Source of the DNA: MSPOR6 sp964652195
Lineage (GTDB): Bacteria; Poribacteria; WGA-4E; WGA-3G
Assembly (NCBI GenBank): GCA_964652195.1
Contig: CAZZBB010000052.1
Span: forward strand, 46,565-110,564
DNA length: 64,000 bases
Direction of reading: 5' to 3'
Shown here: positions 25,819 through 35,213 of the stretch, piece by piece
Position numbering within the stretch: position 1 is the first letter of the stretch
How the letters are laid out: each line of letters opens with the position of its first letter
The notes under the pieces: generated by a model
What the model was told of the DNA's origin: nothing
Database searches by the model: none
Seen by the model: only the letters and a program-made list of their open reading frames with translations
Translations under genes and position numbers: made by a program

Positions 25819-28800
25819 ATGGATAATATAAAGAATATTATTAAATCTCGTATCAAAAATAACGAGGCACATACCTTTGTTGTTGTTGTTCCAAATGAGG
25901 CTGCGCGTTTAATAAGACAACACGAATTGGTAGAGTATCATGATAATAATTCCGTTGTAAATTTACAGATTCATGATATTGAGAACTTCATACAAAGATT
26001 ATATGCCAAAGTGTTCCCTCCAAGACAGACCATATCATCTGGTCTTCAACACCTCTGGTTACATGAAATAACAAATCCTGAGACCAACTCACCTAATTCC
26101 CCTAAATACAATACATTTCGTCCTGTTGATGATAGTGATATTCCTGATAGCACTCTTAGCTTAATTGCAAAATCAATAAACCATCTTAGGGATCGTGGAG
26201 ACTCTGTAGAAACAATTACTTCAGAGCAACAAATTGAAACGGGACTAATTAACATATATCGGGAGTATGAGGAGAAGTTAAATTCCACTTGGATTGATGA
26301 TAGAGGAAAGCATCTATACCTTGCTAATAACTTTCATAGAGGATATTTCAAGAAGGCATTTCCATCAACGAATCTGTTGGTAATTGAAGGATTCTCAATT
26401 CTTTCGAAATCTGACATTGAGATATTTAAACAGATTGCACGGATACCAGATCTTGAAGTGTGGTTTCGGACAGACTGTTTGGAGAGTAATCTTAGCTTAT
26501 ATTCCAAAATAATTAACCTTGTATCTAATTTTAAAGATGAGAACGTCAATATTGATTCTGTTTTTGACAGGCATACGGATGATCATCAATATATAGCAGA
26601 AAATTTGTTCCAAACTAATTTTCCATTAGAGCATAGAAGAGATCTATCCAACAAAATAAATGTAATAAACCCAACTGATCGTTCAGAAGAAGTGGAACAA
26701 ATCGCATTTCTCATACGGAAACATATAGATGAAGACAACTATAAATTAAGTGATATTTGCGTTTCATTTTACAACATAAACCAATATCAACATCGAATTG
26801 CTGAGACATTTCCTGCCTTCGGTATCCCTTATTCCTTAACTGAGAGCATTCCATTGAATAAATCTGAAGTAATAAAAGAAATCATATCTCGTTTGACACC
26901 TTACGATACATCTTCAGGAAGTATTTATTTTTTAAGTAGTGATGATACAACCTTCCCCCAAAGTCTTACTCCAGATGAATTCTCTGAATATATAGATACT
27001 TTTATCAAGACAGGGAATGTATTAAATAAGATCATTAATCCTATGATTAGTGAAAAGAGAGAGATTGTTGAAGGAGAGATTAATGCACTACAACACTTCA
27101 AGAGAATAGTTAAAGAAATCTGTGAATTCTTTAAAACACATGCAGACAAATCATATCCTTATAATGAATATCTTTCAAAATTACAACATATAGCAAGACA
27201 TACATACTATCAGAACAGAGCAAGAAAAAATCGTGAATCTGTCAAAATATTACCTGTTAGTGAACTCAGATGTTTAGAATACAAACTTGTACTTTTAGGT
27301 GATTTTGTGGATGGTGGTTTCCCTCAAAATTATAATCCGGATCCATTATTGCCAGAAACACCATACCATACAAGAGAAGAACAACTATATGATAACCGAT
27401 TTCTGTTTTATCGATTGTTAAAATCTTATAGTGAACGACTCTATCTGCTTATTCCTCAACGTGAACAAGGAACAGAGTTAATTCCATCCTTATTTCTGTC
27501 TCAATTGAAAGAAATCGCAGAGCTTGGTGAAATTGATATACCGAATCCTGAAAAAAGAAGTGTCTACGGCTTCCTAAGTGCTTATGGTAAATTTGTTACA
27601 AATACTGAATCTCCAGACAATGTTGATTTTCCTACTGAACTTACCGATCTACGTCCGTTAATCGACCATGTTGCTGTAATAGAAAAAAGTCGTGAGAAAA
27701 CAAGCCAATACCCAACATACGAAGGTAAATTAATAGAAAAAGACAATTTGACAAATACCACCATCTCCCAAAAAAGTAGAGAAAGATTGCAACAGTTTCG
27801 AGAAAAAACATATTCTGTTACTGACTTAGAAACCTATGCAGATTGTCCATATAAGTACTTTATTAGTAAGGTGTTGAAATATAAAATTGAAGTGGAGGAT
27901 GATGAGGATGAACTTTCTCCTACCAAAAAAGGAGATCTGATCCACAAGGTTGTTGCTGAATTCTACACAAATCGAAGAGATAATGGAGATCCTCCTATTT
28001 CTCAATGTAGTGATGTAGACTATTCACATGCAATACTGCAAATTAATGATATATTAAATAATCAGGAATCAATGTTACGTATAAAAGAATATCAATCCTT
28101 ACCAGCTGATAATCTCTATTGGCAAATTGACATTGATAAGACAAAGGTAGCATTACATAAATGGTTAGCAGCTGAACAGGATTATGGTTTGCCTCTTTTA
28201 CCAAGTTATTTTGAAGTTGGTATAGGTAGGACTCCTGGAAGGATTGATCAAAAATTATATCATCCTGATCCAATCCCGATTGGAAATATTAAGATGGAAG
28301 GTAAAATAGATCGTATCGATATCAATTCAGAGAATTTTAATATCATCGATTATAAGACTGGAAGTTCAATACCAAGTATACAAAATATCCAAGAGGGTCG
28401 GGCATTACAAGTTCCAATTTATCTACAAGTAGTAAAAAAGATATTAGAAGAAAAAGAAAGCAGAGAATTCATTCCTTCAGCGGGACTCTATTACAAAATT
28501 AGATTGGATGAATGTGAGGTTAAACTTGGAATTGGTAAGTCTTCACATAATGGAGAAACATATCAAGTCTATGGAAATAACAAATGGTATTCATCTGGAA
28601 GCAGGAGTGGACAACTCTTAGATGATGTTGAATTTGAATTCACTCTTGATAGAGTCACTGGATATGTACAACAATATGTAGAGGATATATCAAATGGGTT
28701 ATTCCCAATCATTACAAAAGTAAGTTCTTATGCAACCTCTTTAGAAAATCAGGATATACCAATTAAACCAAAAGATCCCACTGCACCCTGCAGTTACTGC

Positions 28801-28860
28801 AATTACAAACGGATATGTCGTGTTGGAGCTTTCACTGAAACGAATGATGATGAGAATTGA
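25819..28860 (+). CDS. AddB/RexB-like PD-(D/E)xK exonuclease subunit
   Basis: 1013 residues. The C-terminal third is a RecB-type nuclease: YADCPYKYF with Cys676, then IDRID (Asp831), IDYKTG (Asp844, Lys846), and Cys991, Cys994 and Cys1000 in PCSYCNYKRIC. The four cysteines form the iron-sulphur staple of AddB-type nucleases. The N-terminal part follows the degenerate helicase fold (HTFVVVVPNEAARLI at the start) but shows no Walker A lysine motif, so it should not hydrolyse ATP itself, as in RexB. Its partner AddA (helicase/nuclease) is not in the window. Role: repair of double-strand breaks by end resection. It lies 39 bases after metG. Confidence 0.85.
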   Translation: MDNIKNIIKSRIKNNEAHTFVVVVPNEAARLIRQHELVEYHDNNSVVNLQIHDIENFIQRLYAKVFPPRQTISSGLQHLWLHEITNPETNSPNSPKYNTFRPVDDSDIPDSTLSLIAKSINHLRDRGDSVETITSEQQIETGLINIYREYEEKLNSTWIDDRGKHLYLANNFHRGYFKKAFPSTNLLVIEGFSILSKSDIEIFKQIARIPDLEVWFRTDCLESNLSLYSKIINLVSNFKDENVNIDSVFDRHTDDHQYIAENLFQTNFPLEHRRDLSNKINVINPTDRSEEVEQIAFLIRKHIDEDNYKLSDICVSFYNINQYQHRIAETFPAFGIPYSLTESIPLNKSEVIKEIISRLTPYDTSSGSIYFLSSDDTTFPQSLTPDEFSEYIDTFIKTGNVLNKIINPMISEKREIVEGEINALQHFKRIVKEICEFFKTHADKSYPYNEYLSKLQHIARHTYYQNRARKNRESVKILPVSELRCLEYKLVLLGDFVDGGFPQNYNPDPLLPETPYHTREEQLYDNRFLFYRLLKSYSERLYLLIPQREQGTELIPSLFLSQLKEIAELGEIDIPNPEKRSVYGFLSAYGKFVTNTESPDNVDFPTELTDLRPLIDHVAVIEKSREKTSQYPTYEGKLIEKDNLTNTTISQKSRERLQQFREKTYSVTDLETYADCPYKYFISKVLKYKIEVEDDEDELSPTKKGDLIHKVVAEFYTNRRDNGDPPISQCSDVDYSHAILQINDILNNQESMLRIKEYQSLPADNLYWQIDIDKTKVALHKWLAAEQDYGLPLLPSYFEVGIGRTPGRIDQKLYHPDPIPIGNIKMEGKIDRIDINSENFNIIDYKTGSSIPSIQNIQEGRALQVPIYLQVVKKILEEKESREFIPSAGLYYKIRLDECEVKLGIGKSSHNGETYQVYGNNKWYSSGSRSGQLLDDVEFEFTLDRVTGYVQQYVEDISNGLFPIITKVSSYATSLENQDIPIKPKDPTAPCSYCNYKRICRVGAFTETNDDEN

Positions 28861-28933
28861 TTTCATAGAAGAATGAGAAAAACCAATAAATCCTCTATAG
28901 TGAGAACTTGTATAATAACTGTCAAAGTCCTGT

Positions 28934-28962
28934 TTGACATGCTCAAATCTGTGTGTTAAAAT
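28934..28962 (+). promoter_or_regulatory. consensus-like sigma-70 promoter of lpd
   Basis: TTGACA (28934-28939), 17-base spacer, TAAAAT (28957-28962). GGAG at 28981-28984 precedes the ATG at 28990. It is close to ideal in both boxes and spacing. Confidence 0.8.
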
Positions 28963-28989
28963 ACCATACATTTGAGATGAGGAGTTATT

Positions 28990-30366
28990 ATGTCTGTGTA
29001 TGATGTTGGCATTATCGGTGGAGGACCAGGAGGTCATGTTGCGGCAATCAAAGCTGCACAACTGGGTGGTTCAGTCTGTTTGATAGAGAAAGATGAATTG
29101 GGCGGAACATGTCTAAATAGAGGATGTATACCTACTAAAACATTATATTCTGTAGCACACCTTGCAGAACAGGTACATAATACTCAAATATTTAATATTC
29201 AGAAGGTTACCGTTGATTATTCAAAGACATTAGAGCACAAGACACAAGTGATTGAGAAGTTGAAGGGTGGGATAACTCAACTTCTTAAGGCAAACAAAAT
29301 ACAAACATTGAATGGGATTGCTTCGCTTACTGATAGAAATACAATTTCAATTGAAAAAAGCGATGGTACCAGAGAACAAATATCAGTTAAAAATGTAATC
29401 ATCGCCACTGGTTCTGAACCTGCTGACCCTCCCCTGTTTGAAATAGATGAAGACGATGTACTCACTACAACAGGAATACTGAATTTAACTGAAATACCTG
29501 AAAGTCTCTTAATTGTTGGAGGTGGTGTTTCTGGCTGTGAATTTGCTTCTATATTTAACGCACTCGGATGTGATGTGACCGTAGTGGAACTTCTCCCAAC
29601 TATCTTGACAACTGAAGATGTACAAGTAATCCGTCATGTTCAACTTTTTATGAAACGGAAAGGCATTAAATTTGAAACCGAAGCGAATATAACACAAATA
29701 AGTAAAAAAGAATCTGGAGTTTCAGCAACACTTGAATCTGGTGTAGAACTCACGGCACAAAAACTATTGGTTTCGATCGGTAGACGTTTCAATTCTGAAG
29801 GATTAGGATTAGAAAAGGTGGGAGTTAAGACAGAAAATGGGAAGATCATTGTAAATGAAAAGATGGGGACAAATATTCCGGGGATATATGCTGTTGGTGA
29901 CGTGGCAAGCCGTTATCTTTTGGCTCACATAGCATCCGCTGAGGGGAAAGTTGCAGCTGAGAACTGTATGGGTAAACTGGCCGAGATGGATTACCAGGCG
30001 ATTCCATGGTGTGTGTTTACTTTACCAGAAATTGGTCATGTTGGTATGACAGAAAAGGAGGCAACAGATGAGGGTTATGAGGTAAAAGTTGGTAGATTCC
30101 CGTATGCAGCGAGTGGAATGGCACTCGGTATGTCAGAATCTGACGGATTTGTTAAAACTATTGCAGATGTGGATAGTGGTGATATTCTTGGGGTTCATAT
30201 TGTTGGTGTTCATGCATCAACCCTGATACATGAAGCAGCTGTTGCTGTTCGTTTAGGTGCATCTGCCAAAGATATTGCGTATACTGTTCATGCACATCCC
30301 ACACTATCCGAAATGGTCATGGAGTCCGCTGAAGCAGCCTATGATCGCGCTATTCATGTACTATAA
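28990..30366 (+). CDS. lpd: dihydrolipoyl dehydrogenase
   Basis: 458 residues, FAD- and NAD-binding disulphide reductase (E3 of 2-oxo-acid dehydrogenase complexes or of glycine cleavage). FAD site GIIGGGPGGHVAAIKA (8-23), redox pair Cys41/Cys46 in GGTCLNRGCIPTK, NAD site VGGGVSGCEFAS, and GIYAVGDVA. The catalytic His436-Glu441 pair is in HPTLSE near the C-terminus. No E1 or E2 gene is adjacent, so it is probably shared between complexes. A strong promoter precedes it. It converges on the methyltransferase gene with only two bases between stop codons. Confidence 0.95.
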   Translation: MSVYDVGIIGGGPGGHVAAIKAAQLGGSVCLIEKDELGGTCLNRGCIPTKTLYSVAHLAEQVHNTQIFNIQKVTVDYSKTLEHKTQVIEKLKGGITQLLKANKIQTLNGIASLTDRNTISIEKSDGTREQISVKNVIIATGSEPADPPLFEIDEDDVLTTTGILNLTEIPESLLIVGGGVSGCEFASIFNALGCDVTVVELLPTILTTEDVQVIRHVQLFMKRKGIKFETEANITQISKKESGVSATLESGVELTAQKLLVSIGRRFNSEGLGLEKVGVKTENGKIIVNEKMGTNIPGIYAVGDVASRYLLAHIASAEGKVAAENCMGKLAEMDYQAIPWCVFTLPEIGHVGMTEKEATDEGYEVKVGRFPYAASGMALGMSESDGFVKTIADVDSGDILGVHIVGVHASTLIHEAAVAVRLGASAKDIAYTVHAHPTLSEMVMESAEAAYDRAIHVL

Positions 30367-30368
30367 GA

Positions 30369-31073
30369 TCATTTCTCATTTTTTATTCTCTCTCCTGCTA
30401 TCTTCACATACTTATCATCTAAATCACACCCAGCGAATATTCGGTAGTTTCTAACGGCTGCCACACCTGTTGTCCCAGATCCAAGAAATGGGTCTACGAC
30501 CAAATCACCAGTGTTACTATGTTTCCGCACCAAATCTTCAAATAACAATAATGGTTTCTGCGTAGGATGCAGTCTTTTACCATTGTGTCGAGGGATAGGA
30601 TATTCGTAGATACCTGAATCATATTCACTGTTGAATGTTGGTTTGCCGACCCTAACACCAGAAACTGCCATCTCTCGACTGTTTGATAAATATGTGGATC
30701 TCATATTGAGAGGAACTGGATTTGTTTTTTGCCAGATGATTAATCGAATCATCTTGAATCCAGCAGCTTCCATGGCATCCTTTAGCTTACCAATTTTCCA
30801 AACATCATACCAGATAATAGCAGTTCCACCCTGACGCAGTGAGTCGTAAAAGGTGTTTGCCATATCTTGAAGGTTCACTTCCATCTGATCCCACTGTCCA
30901 AAATCCATACTAACAGCGAATCTCTTTTCTCCATTTACAACTGATGAGAATCCTGTTTTTTTGCTGATACAATATGGCGGATCAGTGAGGATAAGATCTA
31001 CCGATTTCTTTGGTAAGTCGGTCATAAAGTCTTGATAATCAGCATTTTCAATACGGAATTCCCGTGGTATCAT
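30369..31073 (-). CDS. orphan site-specific DNA methyltransferase (DPPY class)
   Basis: 234 residues. DPPYCISKKTGF (motif IV, residues 31-42) comes before the SAM-binding DPFLGSGTTGVAAVR near residue 200, the order of beta-class N6-adenine/N4-cytosine methyltransferases; DPPY favours adenine-N6. A target-recognition stretch lies between. No restriction nuclease is nearby, so it is an orphan enzyme that may regulate gene expression or protect DNA. A perfect 18-base palindrome with a central GATC lies 21 bases upstream of the start codon. The recognition sequence cannot be read from the protein. Confidence 0.85.
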   Translation of the reverse strand: MIPREFRIENADYQDFMTDLPKKSVDLILTDPPYCISKKTGFSSVVNGEKRFAVSMDFGQWDQMEVNLQDMANTFYDSLRQGGTAIIWYDVWKIGKLKDAMEAAGFKMIRLIIWQKTNPVPLNMRSTYLSNSREMAVSGVRVGKPTFNSEYDSGIYEYPIPRHNGKRLHPTQKPLLLFEDLVRKHSNTGDLVVDPFLGSGTTGVAAVRNYRIFAGCDLDDKYVKIAGERIKNEK

Positions 31074-31093
31074 TGGTATAACCTTAAAGCCTT

Positions 31094-31111
31094 AATTAAC
31101 GATCGTTAATT
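31094..31111. promoter_or_regulatory. perfect palindrome upstream of the methyltransferase
   Basis: AATTAACGATCGTTAATT, an 18-base perfect dyad centred on CGATCG, 21-38 bases before the methyltransferase start. Its position suits an operator. It contains a GATC site, so methylation could feed back on its own gene. No adjacent repressor gene is seen. Confidence 0.45.
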
Positions 31112-31226
31112 CTGTAGATACTTGTATTTTAGCATAAATACATACATTGATTCCAGTATATTTTGATCGAATGAATGTGTCTATCTTGATGATAGTTGTA
31201 ATTATCATACAATTAATACAAGTAAT

Positions 31227-32132
31227 TCAGAACTTTGTTATTTCCTGAAGTTCCTGATACCGTGTCTCTATTTCGTCTTTCGTAACTGTCTTATGTCGAT
31301 TAATTGTGAAATCTTCTATGTTGAATGATGCTATGACTGAACCGTATACCATGGCTTTTCGGATAGATGTTTCTGAGGTGTCTGCAACTGATGCAAGATA
31401 ACCGATGAATGCTCCTGCAAAACAATCCCCCGCTCCAGTTGGATCTATTACTTCTGTAAGTGGATATGCTGGGGCACTAAAAAATGAGGAGCTTGTAACA
31501 CTGATAGCACCATGTTCACCCTTTTTAATGATAACACGTTCTGGTCCAGTCTGTAAAATCATATTTGCAGCTTTGATTAAATTCGATTCGCCTGTTAACA
31601 GTCTTGCTTCACTATCGTTGAGTATGAGGATGTCTACATGTTGTATTGTTTTATCTAATGCTTGCCGTTGCTCATTAATCCAGAAATCCATCGTATCACA
31701 CACAATCAGTTTTGGATTTGTTGCTTGTTGGATGATATCCAATTGTAACTGTGGTGGGTCATTTGCTAAAAAGATATACTGTGTTTCTTTGTATGATTCA
31801 GGTAAAATTGGATGAAAATCAAGTACGACATTTAACTCCGTAAACAACGTATCACGCACATTGAAGTCATCAGAATATCTACCACCCCATCGGAATGTTT
31901 TTCCATTTTCTACCCTTCTGAGTCCTTCAAGGTCGACCCCATGTTTTCTGAGGATGTCTGTATACACCTGTGGAAAATCGTCTCCTACAACACTTACAAG
32001 TCGAATAGTATCATTAAAGAAAGTGGCGGCCACTGCTGAATACATTCCAGAACCCCCCAAAACCCCTTCAACTCTTTTTACAGGTGTTTCCACAGTATCT
32101 AATGTAACTGTTCCAAGAACTAAGACTCCCAT
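31227..32132 (-). CDS. PfkB-family (ribokinase-like) sugar or nucleoside kinase
   Basis: 301 residues from the ATG at 32132, which has GGAG six bases upstream; a TTG four codons earlier is less likely. GGSGMYSAVAA near residue 28 (substrate site) and DPTGAGDCFAGAFIG near 230 (anion hole and catalytic Asp) define the family. It phosphorylates a hydroxyl group of a small sugar-like substrate with ATP; the substrate cannot be told from sequence. No sugar transport or catabolic genes are adjacent. Confidence 0.85.
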   Translation of the reverse strand: MGVLVLGTVTLDTVETPVKRVEGVLGGSGMYSAVAATFFNDTIRLVSVVGDDFPQVYTDILRKHGVDLEGLRRVENGKTFRWGGRYSDDFNVRDTLFTELNVVLDFHPILPESYKETQYIFLANDPPQLQLDIIQQATNPKLIVCDTMDFWINEQRQALDKTIQHVDILILNDSEARLLTGESNLIKAANMILQTGPERVIIKKGEHGAISVTSSSFFSAPAYPLTEVIDPTGAGDCFAGAFIGYLASVADTSETSIRKAMVYGSVIASFNIEDFTINRHKTVTKDEIETRYQELQEITKF

Positions 32133-32166
32133 CTCTTGCTCCAATAGTTTTTAGTTTTTAGTTGTT

Positions 32167-32279
32167 ATACCATTTCTAAAATGTTTATCCCATGAACAGT
32201 TGCTAAGCATGTATTGAAATACTGCACAAACTGAAAGTTTATGCTACATTAAAGAGACTTTAAATATCAGAAATGGTAT
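32167..32279. mobile_element. MITE-like element, ATACCATTTCT family, copy C (best preserved)
   Basis: 113 bases with perfect 11-base inverted ends: ATACCATTTCT (32167-32177) and AGAAATGGTAT (32269-32279). The flanks TT/TA do not show a long target duplication. The inside (ACTGCACAAACTGAAAGTTT, ATGCTACA) is the reverse-complement version of the interior of copies A and B. No coding capacity. Confidence 0.7.
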
Positions 32280-32321
32280 TATCTATTCCACCACAAAATG
32301 TGTACTCATCTGCACTAAAAC

Positions 32322-32345
32322 AACGTCGAGATAAATCTCGACGTT
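32322..32345 (-). terminator. hairpin terminator after the small membrane protein gene
   Basis: AACGTCGAGAT - AA - ATCTCGACGTT, a perfect 11-base-pair stem. On the minus strand it is followed by GTTTTAG. It lies 39 bases after the stop codon at 32384. Confidence 0.65.
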
Positions 32346-32383
32346 ATACATGATGAGATATTTTCAATACAACTCAATCTGGG

Positions 32384-32614
32384 TTAAAACTTTCCAGGGC
32401 GATCTTTGTTTTCACGGACTGCGTGGATGATCCGGCGTAAACGTCTTACCAGAATAGCACATAACACCACAAGTAAAGGATACTGTAAGAATCGGAGGAA
32501 TGACGTTAGAGATGGTGAAAATTCAACTCTACCTGATTGTGCTAACCACACTGGTAGAAAGAGGACAACAATTATAAGTATTATTACACTCTCAATAATC
32601 TCTGGTTTTTTCAT
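32384..32614 (-). CDS. small two-span membrane protein
   Basis: 76 residues. Two hydrophobic segments (about 8-26, IIESVIILIIVVLFLPVWL, and 44-60, LQYPLLVVLCAILVRRL) with a basic C-terminal tail (RRLRRIIHAVRENKDRPGKF), so the tail should be cytoplasmic. AGAGGAATACCT precedes the ATG, giving a fair ribosome site. It is followed by a strong hairpin terminator. No family is recognised. It stands between ahcY and a mobile element. Confidence 0.6.
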   Translation of the reverse strand: MKKPEIIESVIILIIVVLFLPVWLAQSGRVEFSPSLTSFLRFLQYPLLVVLCAILVRRLRRIIHAVRENKDRPGKF

Positions 32615-32694
32615 AGGTATTCCTCTGAATAACCACTCATGTAATAATTAACATCTGTGCGATGAAACAGCCAATTCTTAACGGTATGTAATAC

Positions 32695-33957
32695 CTATGT
32701 TCCCATCTCCCATGAGTTAAGGTATTTTTCTTGTTCAGCAGTAAGCGTGTCAATTTGAATACCGAATGAATCCAATTTTAATCTTGCCACTTCTTCATCA
32801 ATTGATTCCGGGACATCATAAACCTGATTTTCAAGTTTATTCTGATTCTGAGTAATATATTCCAGAGATAATGCTTGATTTGCGAAACTCATATCCATCA
32901 CACTCGCTGGATGTCCTTCTGCGGATGCCAAGTTTACCAAACGCCCTTCCCCGATAAGATATACTGTTCTTCCATTTGTAAGCGTATATGATTCAACATA
33001 TTTCCTTACAGTTGACTGTTCAACAGTAAGTTCCTCAAGTGCGGGAATGTCTATCTCCACATTAAAATGACCAGAATTAGCTATAATTGCCCCATTTTTC
33101 ATGACTTCAAAATGTTCTTTACGTAATACGTGGATATCACCAGTCAATGTAATGATAAGGTCTGCTTCTTGAACCGCTTCCTGCATTGGCATAACTCTAA
33201 ATCCATCCATCACAGCTTCCAATGCTTTCAGTGCTGTCACCTCAGTTACAATGACATTCGCTCCTAAACCTCTTGAACGGTTGGCGACGCCTCTACCACA
33301 CCATCCATAACCAGCAACAACAACAGTACTGCCAGCAATTAATAGATTCGTAGCCCGTATGATTCCATCTAAAGTACTTTGACCTGTTCCATACCTATTA
33401 TCGAAAAAGTGTTTTGTGTCAGCATCATTCACAGCAATAATAGGATATTTCAGTACACCTTCAGCAGCCATACTCTTGAGTCTAATTACTCCTGTGGTTG
33501 TTTCTTCTGTACCAGCGACGATATTCTCAACGAGAGCAGGATTTGTTTCTTCTGAATGTAAAAGCGAAACTAAATCAGCCCCATCATCCATTGTTATATT
33601 CGATTCTGTAGCAAGGGCTGCTTGAATGTGTTTGTAATATGTATCAGTATCCTCTCCGTTAATGGCAAAGACCGCTATGTCATCATTCACAACGAGAGAT
33701 GCAGCGACGTCATCCTGTGTACTAAGGGGATTGGAAGCACAAAGCGTTAATTCAGCCCCACCAGCTTTGAGTGTTTGCATAAGGTTGGCAGTTTCAGTTG
33801 TAACGTGTAAACATGCGGCAACTTTGATTCCTTGCAAAGGTTGTTCTTCTATAAACCGGTTTCGAATTGATGTTAGAACAGGCATAAACCGTTTTGCCCA
33901 TTCAATCCTTTGATGTCCAGTATTTGCAAGGTCGGTTGTATTAATATCGTAGTCCAT
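32695..33957 (-). CDS. ahcY: adenosylhomocysteinase
   Basis: 420 residues. It splits S-adenosylhomocysteine to adenosine and homocysteine with bound NAD. Family stretches are visible: ACLHVTTETANLMQTLKAGGA near 48, NDADTKHFFDNRYGTGQS near 177 (conserved Lys/Asp), the NAD site VVVAGYGWCGRGVA near 213, and the C-terminal LNSWEMGT. It lacks the insertion seen in some bacterial enzymes and resembles the shorter archaeal/thermophilic form in length. It begins four bases after metK, so SAM production and removal of its inhibitory product are one operon. Confidence 0.95.
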   Translation of the reverse strand: MDYDINTTDLANTGHQRIEWAKRFMPVLTSIRNRFIEEQPLQGIKVAACLHVTTETANLMQTLKAGGAELTLCASNPLSTQDDVAASLVVNDDIAVFAINGEDTDTYYKHIQAALATESNITMDDGADLVSLLHSEETNPALVENIVAGTEETTTGVIRLKSMAAEGVLKYPIIAVNDADTKHFFDNRYGTGQSTLDGIIRATNLLIAGSTVVVAGYGWCGRGVANRSRGLGANVIVTEVTALKALEAVMDGFRVMPMQEAVQEADLIITLTGDIHVLRKEHFEVMKNGAIIANSGHFNVEIDIPALEELTVEQSTVRKYVESYTLTNGRTVYLIGEGRLVNLASAEGHPASVMDMSFANQALSLEYITQNQNKLENQVYDVPESIDEEVARLKLDSFGIQIDTLTAEQEKYLNSWEMGT

Positions 33958-33961
33958 TGGT

Positions 33962-35092
33962 CTAATTATCCTTTATTCTTTCTACATAATCTGTGTTTTC
34001 CCATGTGAATCCTGGTTCTGTCCTGCCAAAATGTCCATAGGCTGCGGTATTTCTATATATAGGTTTCCGTAATTCCAATCTATCAATGATTCCAGAAGGA
34101 GTCAAATCAAATAACTGGTTAACCAATTTAGATGTCTTTTCATCATCACCAGTACCAAATGTATCCACCATGACAGACACTGGAGCTTTTCTTCCGATTG
34201 CATAAGCAATTTGTATTTCGCATCTATCTGCTAATCCGGCGGCAACTATATTCTTTGCTGCATGTCGAGCTGCATATGCGGCACTTCTATCAACTTTTGT
34301 TGGATCTTTTCCTGAGAATGCACCACCACCATGGCGTCCCATCCCTCCGTAGGTGTCAACAATGATCTTCCTGCCTGTTAATCCTGCATCTCCTTGGGGC
34401 CCACCTGTAACAAAACGTCCTGTAGGGTTTATGTGCATGACAACTTCTTTACTCATAAGATCATGAGGGATTACTGGTAAAATTACTTCTTCTATGATCC
34501 CTTCTCTTAGATCTGAATCTGATACATCTGGATCATGTTGGGATGAAACAACTATAGAAGTTACCCTTACAGGTTTATTGTCAATATATTCAACGGTCAC
34601 CTGAGATTTTCCATCAGGACGGATGTAATTAAGTATATTTTCTTTACGGACTTGTGCTAAACGTTGGGTTAATTGGTGGGCTAAAGTAATTGGAAGGGGC
34701 ATTAACTCAGAAGTCTCGGTACATGCGTACCCGAACATCATACCTTGGTCTCCTGCGCCTCCGGGATTTACTCCCATTGCTATATCAGGAGATTGTTTAT
34801 CAACAGTGACTAATACGGCACTATTCTCAGCATCAAAACCATAATTTGGATTATTATATCCTATATCTGAAATAACAGTTCGAGCGATTTCCTGCAAGTT
34901 TGGACTTGCCGTTGTGGTAATTTCCCCAGCAATAATTGCTAAGCCGGTTGTTACAAGAGTTTCACAAGCGACTCTTCCATCTGGATCTTCAGTAAATATA
35001 GCATCAAGAACAGCATCTGAAATTTGATCTGCGATTTTGTCTGGGTGTCCTTCTGTAACAGACTCAGACGAAAATAAAAAATGACGACTCAA
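33962..35092 (-). CDS. metK: S-adenosylmethionine synthetase
   Basis: 376 residues, full length. It makes SAM from methionine and ATP. Signatures: SESVTEGHPDKIADQISDAV (residues 8-27), GAGDQGMMFGYA (methionine-binding loop), GGPQGDAGLTGRKIIVDTYGG and GGGAFSGKDPTKVDRS. The start is a TTG at 35092 with GGAG about seven bases upstream; no in-frame ATG is near. A seven-codon reading frame with a better ribosome site ends across this TTG (35089-35112), which suggests coupled translation. It heads the metK-ahcY pair. Confidence 0.95.
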   Translation of the reverse strand: MSRHFLFSSESVTEGHPDKIADQISDAVLDAIFTEDPDGRVACETLVTTGLAIIAGEITTTASPNLQEIARTVISDIGYNNPNYGFDAENSAVLVTVDKQSPDIAMGVNPGGAGDQGMMFGYACTETSELMPLPITLAHQLTQRLAQVRKENILNYIRPDGKSQVTVEYIDNKPVRVTSIVVSSQHDPDVSDSDLREGIIEEVILPVIPHDLMSKEVVMHINPTGRFVTGGPQGDAGLTGRKIIVDTYGGMGRHGGGAFSGKDPTKVDRSAAYAARHAAKNIVAAGLADRCEIQIAYAIGRKAPVSVMVDTFGTGDDEKTSKLVNQLFDLTPSGIIDRLELRKPIYRNTAAYGHFGRTEPGFTWENTDYVERIKDN

Positions 35093-35112
35093 TTAGGATC
35101 TCCTGTATTCAT
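35089..35112 (-). CDS. possible metK leader peptide (7 codons)
   Basis: AAGGAGG five bases upstream of an ATG opens MNTGDPN and a TGA stop whose T-G bases overlap the TTG start of metK, in a different frame. The arrangement suits termination-reinitiation coupling, where ribosomes finishing the leader start metK. The peptide contains no run of methionine codons, so classical attenuation is unlikely. Confidence 0.4.
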   Translation of the reverse strand: MNTGDPN

Positions 35113-35168
35113 TGATTCCTCCTTATTTAACATTTGAAACACAATAGATTCCATGTATCCGTGATAGA

Positions 35169-35213
35169 AGAGCACTCCTGTGCATAACTAATTATACTAC
35201 TCAGAAGTGCTCT
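35169..35213 (-). terminator. hairpin between rpsA and metK
   Basis: Arms AGAGCACTCCTG (35169-35180) and CAGAAGTGCTCT (35202-35213), one G-U pair, 21-base loop. It lies after the rpsA stop and before metK. No long T-run follows, so it may be a weak terminator or a 5' leader structure of metK rather than a full stop. No SAM riboswitch consensus was recognised in this leader. Confidence 0.45.

Noticed and set aside
30369..31073. Restriction-modification system
   Set aside because: Neighbours are lpd and a PfkB kinase; no endonuclease or specificity gene is present, so it is treated as an orphan methyltransferase.
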